A stretch of DNA of 5,907 bases from an uncultured Colwellia sp. (GTDB lineage: Bacteria > Pseudomonadota > Gammaproteobacteria > Enterobacterales > Alteromonadaceae). The stretch lies in assembly GCA_913020705.1 (NCBI GenBank), contig CAJWBY010000225.1, positions 1 to 5,907 on the forward strand, written 5' to 3'. Of the stretch, positions 5,471 through 5,907 are shown in pieces. Positions within the stretch are counted from its first letter, which is position 1. Each line of letters opens with the position of its first letter. Position numbers and translations under genes: made by a program. The notes beneath the pieces were generated by a model that had not been told where the DNA came from, did no database searches, and saw only the letters and a program-made list of their open reading frames with translations.

Positions 5471-5907
5471 ATGACTGAACAAACACATTTAGTAGGTTTA
5501 AATGAAACGCAACAAACGTCAGAAGAAGTAAATGCTTCTGTTTTATATGTACTATTTATTTCATCTGTCGCTGCTTTAGGTGGTTTTCTTTTCGGTTTCG
5601 ACTCAGGGGTTATTAATGGAACGGTTACCGCTTTAGGTAATACTTTTCAATCTAATGATGTAGCCACCGGGTTTAATGTAGCTTCTGTTTTATTAGGTTG
5701 TGCCGTCGGCGCATTGATGGCTGGCCCCATTGCTGATCGTTTTGGACGTAAACCCATTATGATTATTACCGCTATGATATTTGCCATAAGTGCCTTTGGT
5801 TCTGGTATATCTGATTCTTCGGTTGAATTCATTTTTTATCGTTTAATTGGTGGGTTAGGTATTGGAGCAGCATCTGTTTTAGCGCCAGCTTATATTGCAG
5901 AAGTTGC
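5471..5907 (+). CDS. Sugar-porter-family MFS transporter (sugar:H+ symporter), N-terminal part
   Basis: The first 145 residues are present and the frame runs off the right edge; the family is usually 450-550 residues long. After a hydrophilic N-terminal stretch of about 23 residues come TM1 with GGFLFGFDSGVINGT (37-51), TM2, the family loop DRFGRK (89-94), TM3, and TM4 with FYRLIGGLGIGAASVLAPAYIAE (122-144). These are hallmarks of the sugar porter family (XylE, GalP and glucose-transporter relatives). D44 and R124 sit where XylE has its proton-coupling Asp and the Arg that pairs with it. The protein should import a monosaccharide across the inner membrane. Its substrate cannot be read from this part. 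Placement after the FecI/FecR pair and near a carbohydrate-type receptor suggests a shared glycan-use locus, but the intervening terminator makes it at least partly a separate transcription unit. Confidence 0.92.
   Translation, partial: MTEQTHLVGLNETQQTSEEVNASVLYVLFISSVAALGGFLFGFDSGVINGTVTALGNTFQSNDVATGFNVASVLLGCAVGALMAGPIADRFGRKPIMIITAMIFAISAFGSGISDSSVEFIFYRLIGGLGIGAASVLAPAYIAEV

Noticed and set aside
5647..5832. Minus-strand 61-codon open frame inside the MFS gene
   Set aside because: It lies wholly antisense to conserved sugar-porter motifs, so it is a shadow frame.
1..5907. CRISPR array, insertion sequence, tRNA or phage attachment site
   Set aside because: No spaced direct-repeat array, transposase frame, terminal inverted repeats or tRNA-like fold was seen. 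The window is fully accounted for by ordinary genes and two spacers.

Overview
The window is AT-rich and reads like the chromosome of a marine gammaproteobacterium, most probably from the Alteromonadales (Colwellia, Thalassotalea or Pseudoalteromonas-like). This rests on base composition and on the protein families present: a large carbohydrate-type TonB-dependent receptor, a FecI/FecR pair and a sugar:proton symporter. No sequence search was possible, so the taxon is an inference.

Layout. Bases 1-3242 on the minus strand hold almost all of a TonB-dependent outer-membrane receptor of about 1060-1080 residues, with a signal peptide, an N-terminal STN (signalling) domain, a plug and a beta-barrel. 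Only the last few residues lie beyond the left edge. A 433-bp divergent control region follows (3243-3675). On the plus strand come an ECF sigma factor of the FecI type (3676-4245) and a FecR-type membrane anti-sigma/sensor (4238-5323), which overlap by 8 bases. A 147-bp spacer carries three hairpins, one of which looks like an intrinsic terminator. The window ends inside a sugar-porter-family MFS transporter (5471 to the right edge).

How the genes work together. The receptor carries an STN domain, and FecR ends in a related STN-like domain (DUF4974). This is the classical three-part cell-surface signalling arrangement: ligand binds the receptor, FecR relays the signal across the inner membrane, the ECF sigma factor is released, and receptor transcription rises. 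The receptor's similarity to the Caulobacter/Xanthomonas carbohydrate-receptor group (TIGR01782-like) and the adjacent sugar porter suggest that the ligand is an oligosaccharide rather than an iron chelate. On this reading the receptor imports the oligosaccharide to the periplasm, enzymes outside the window break it down, and the MFS protein takes up the monosaccharide.

The most notable oddity is the receptor start. The only good Shine-Dalgarno sequence in its 5' region sits 6 bases before an in-frame ATA codon, while the upstream in-frame ATG codons have no ribosome-binding site. Nothing else here clearly departs from known systems.
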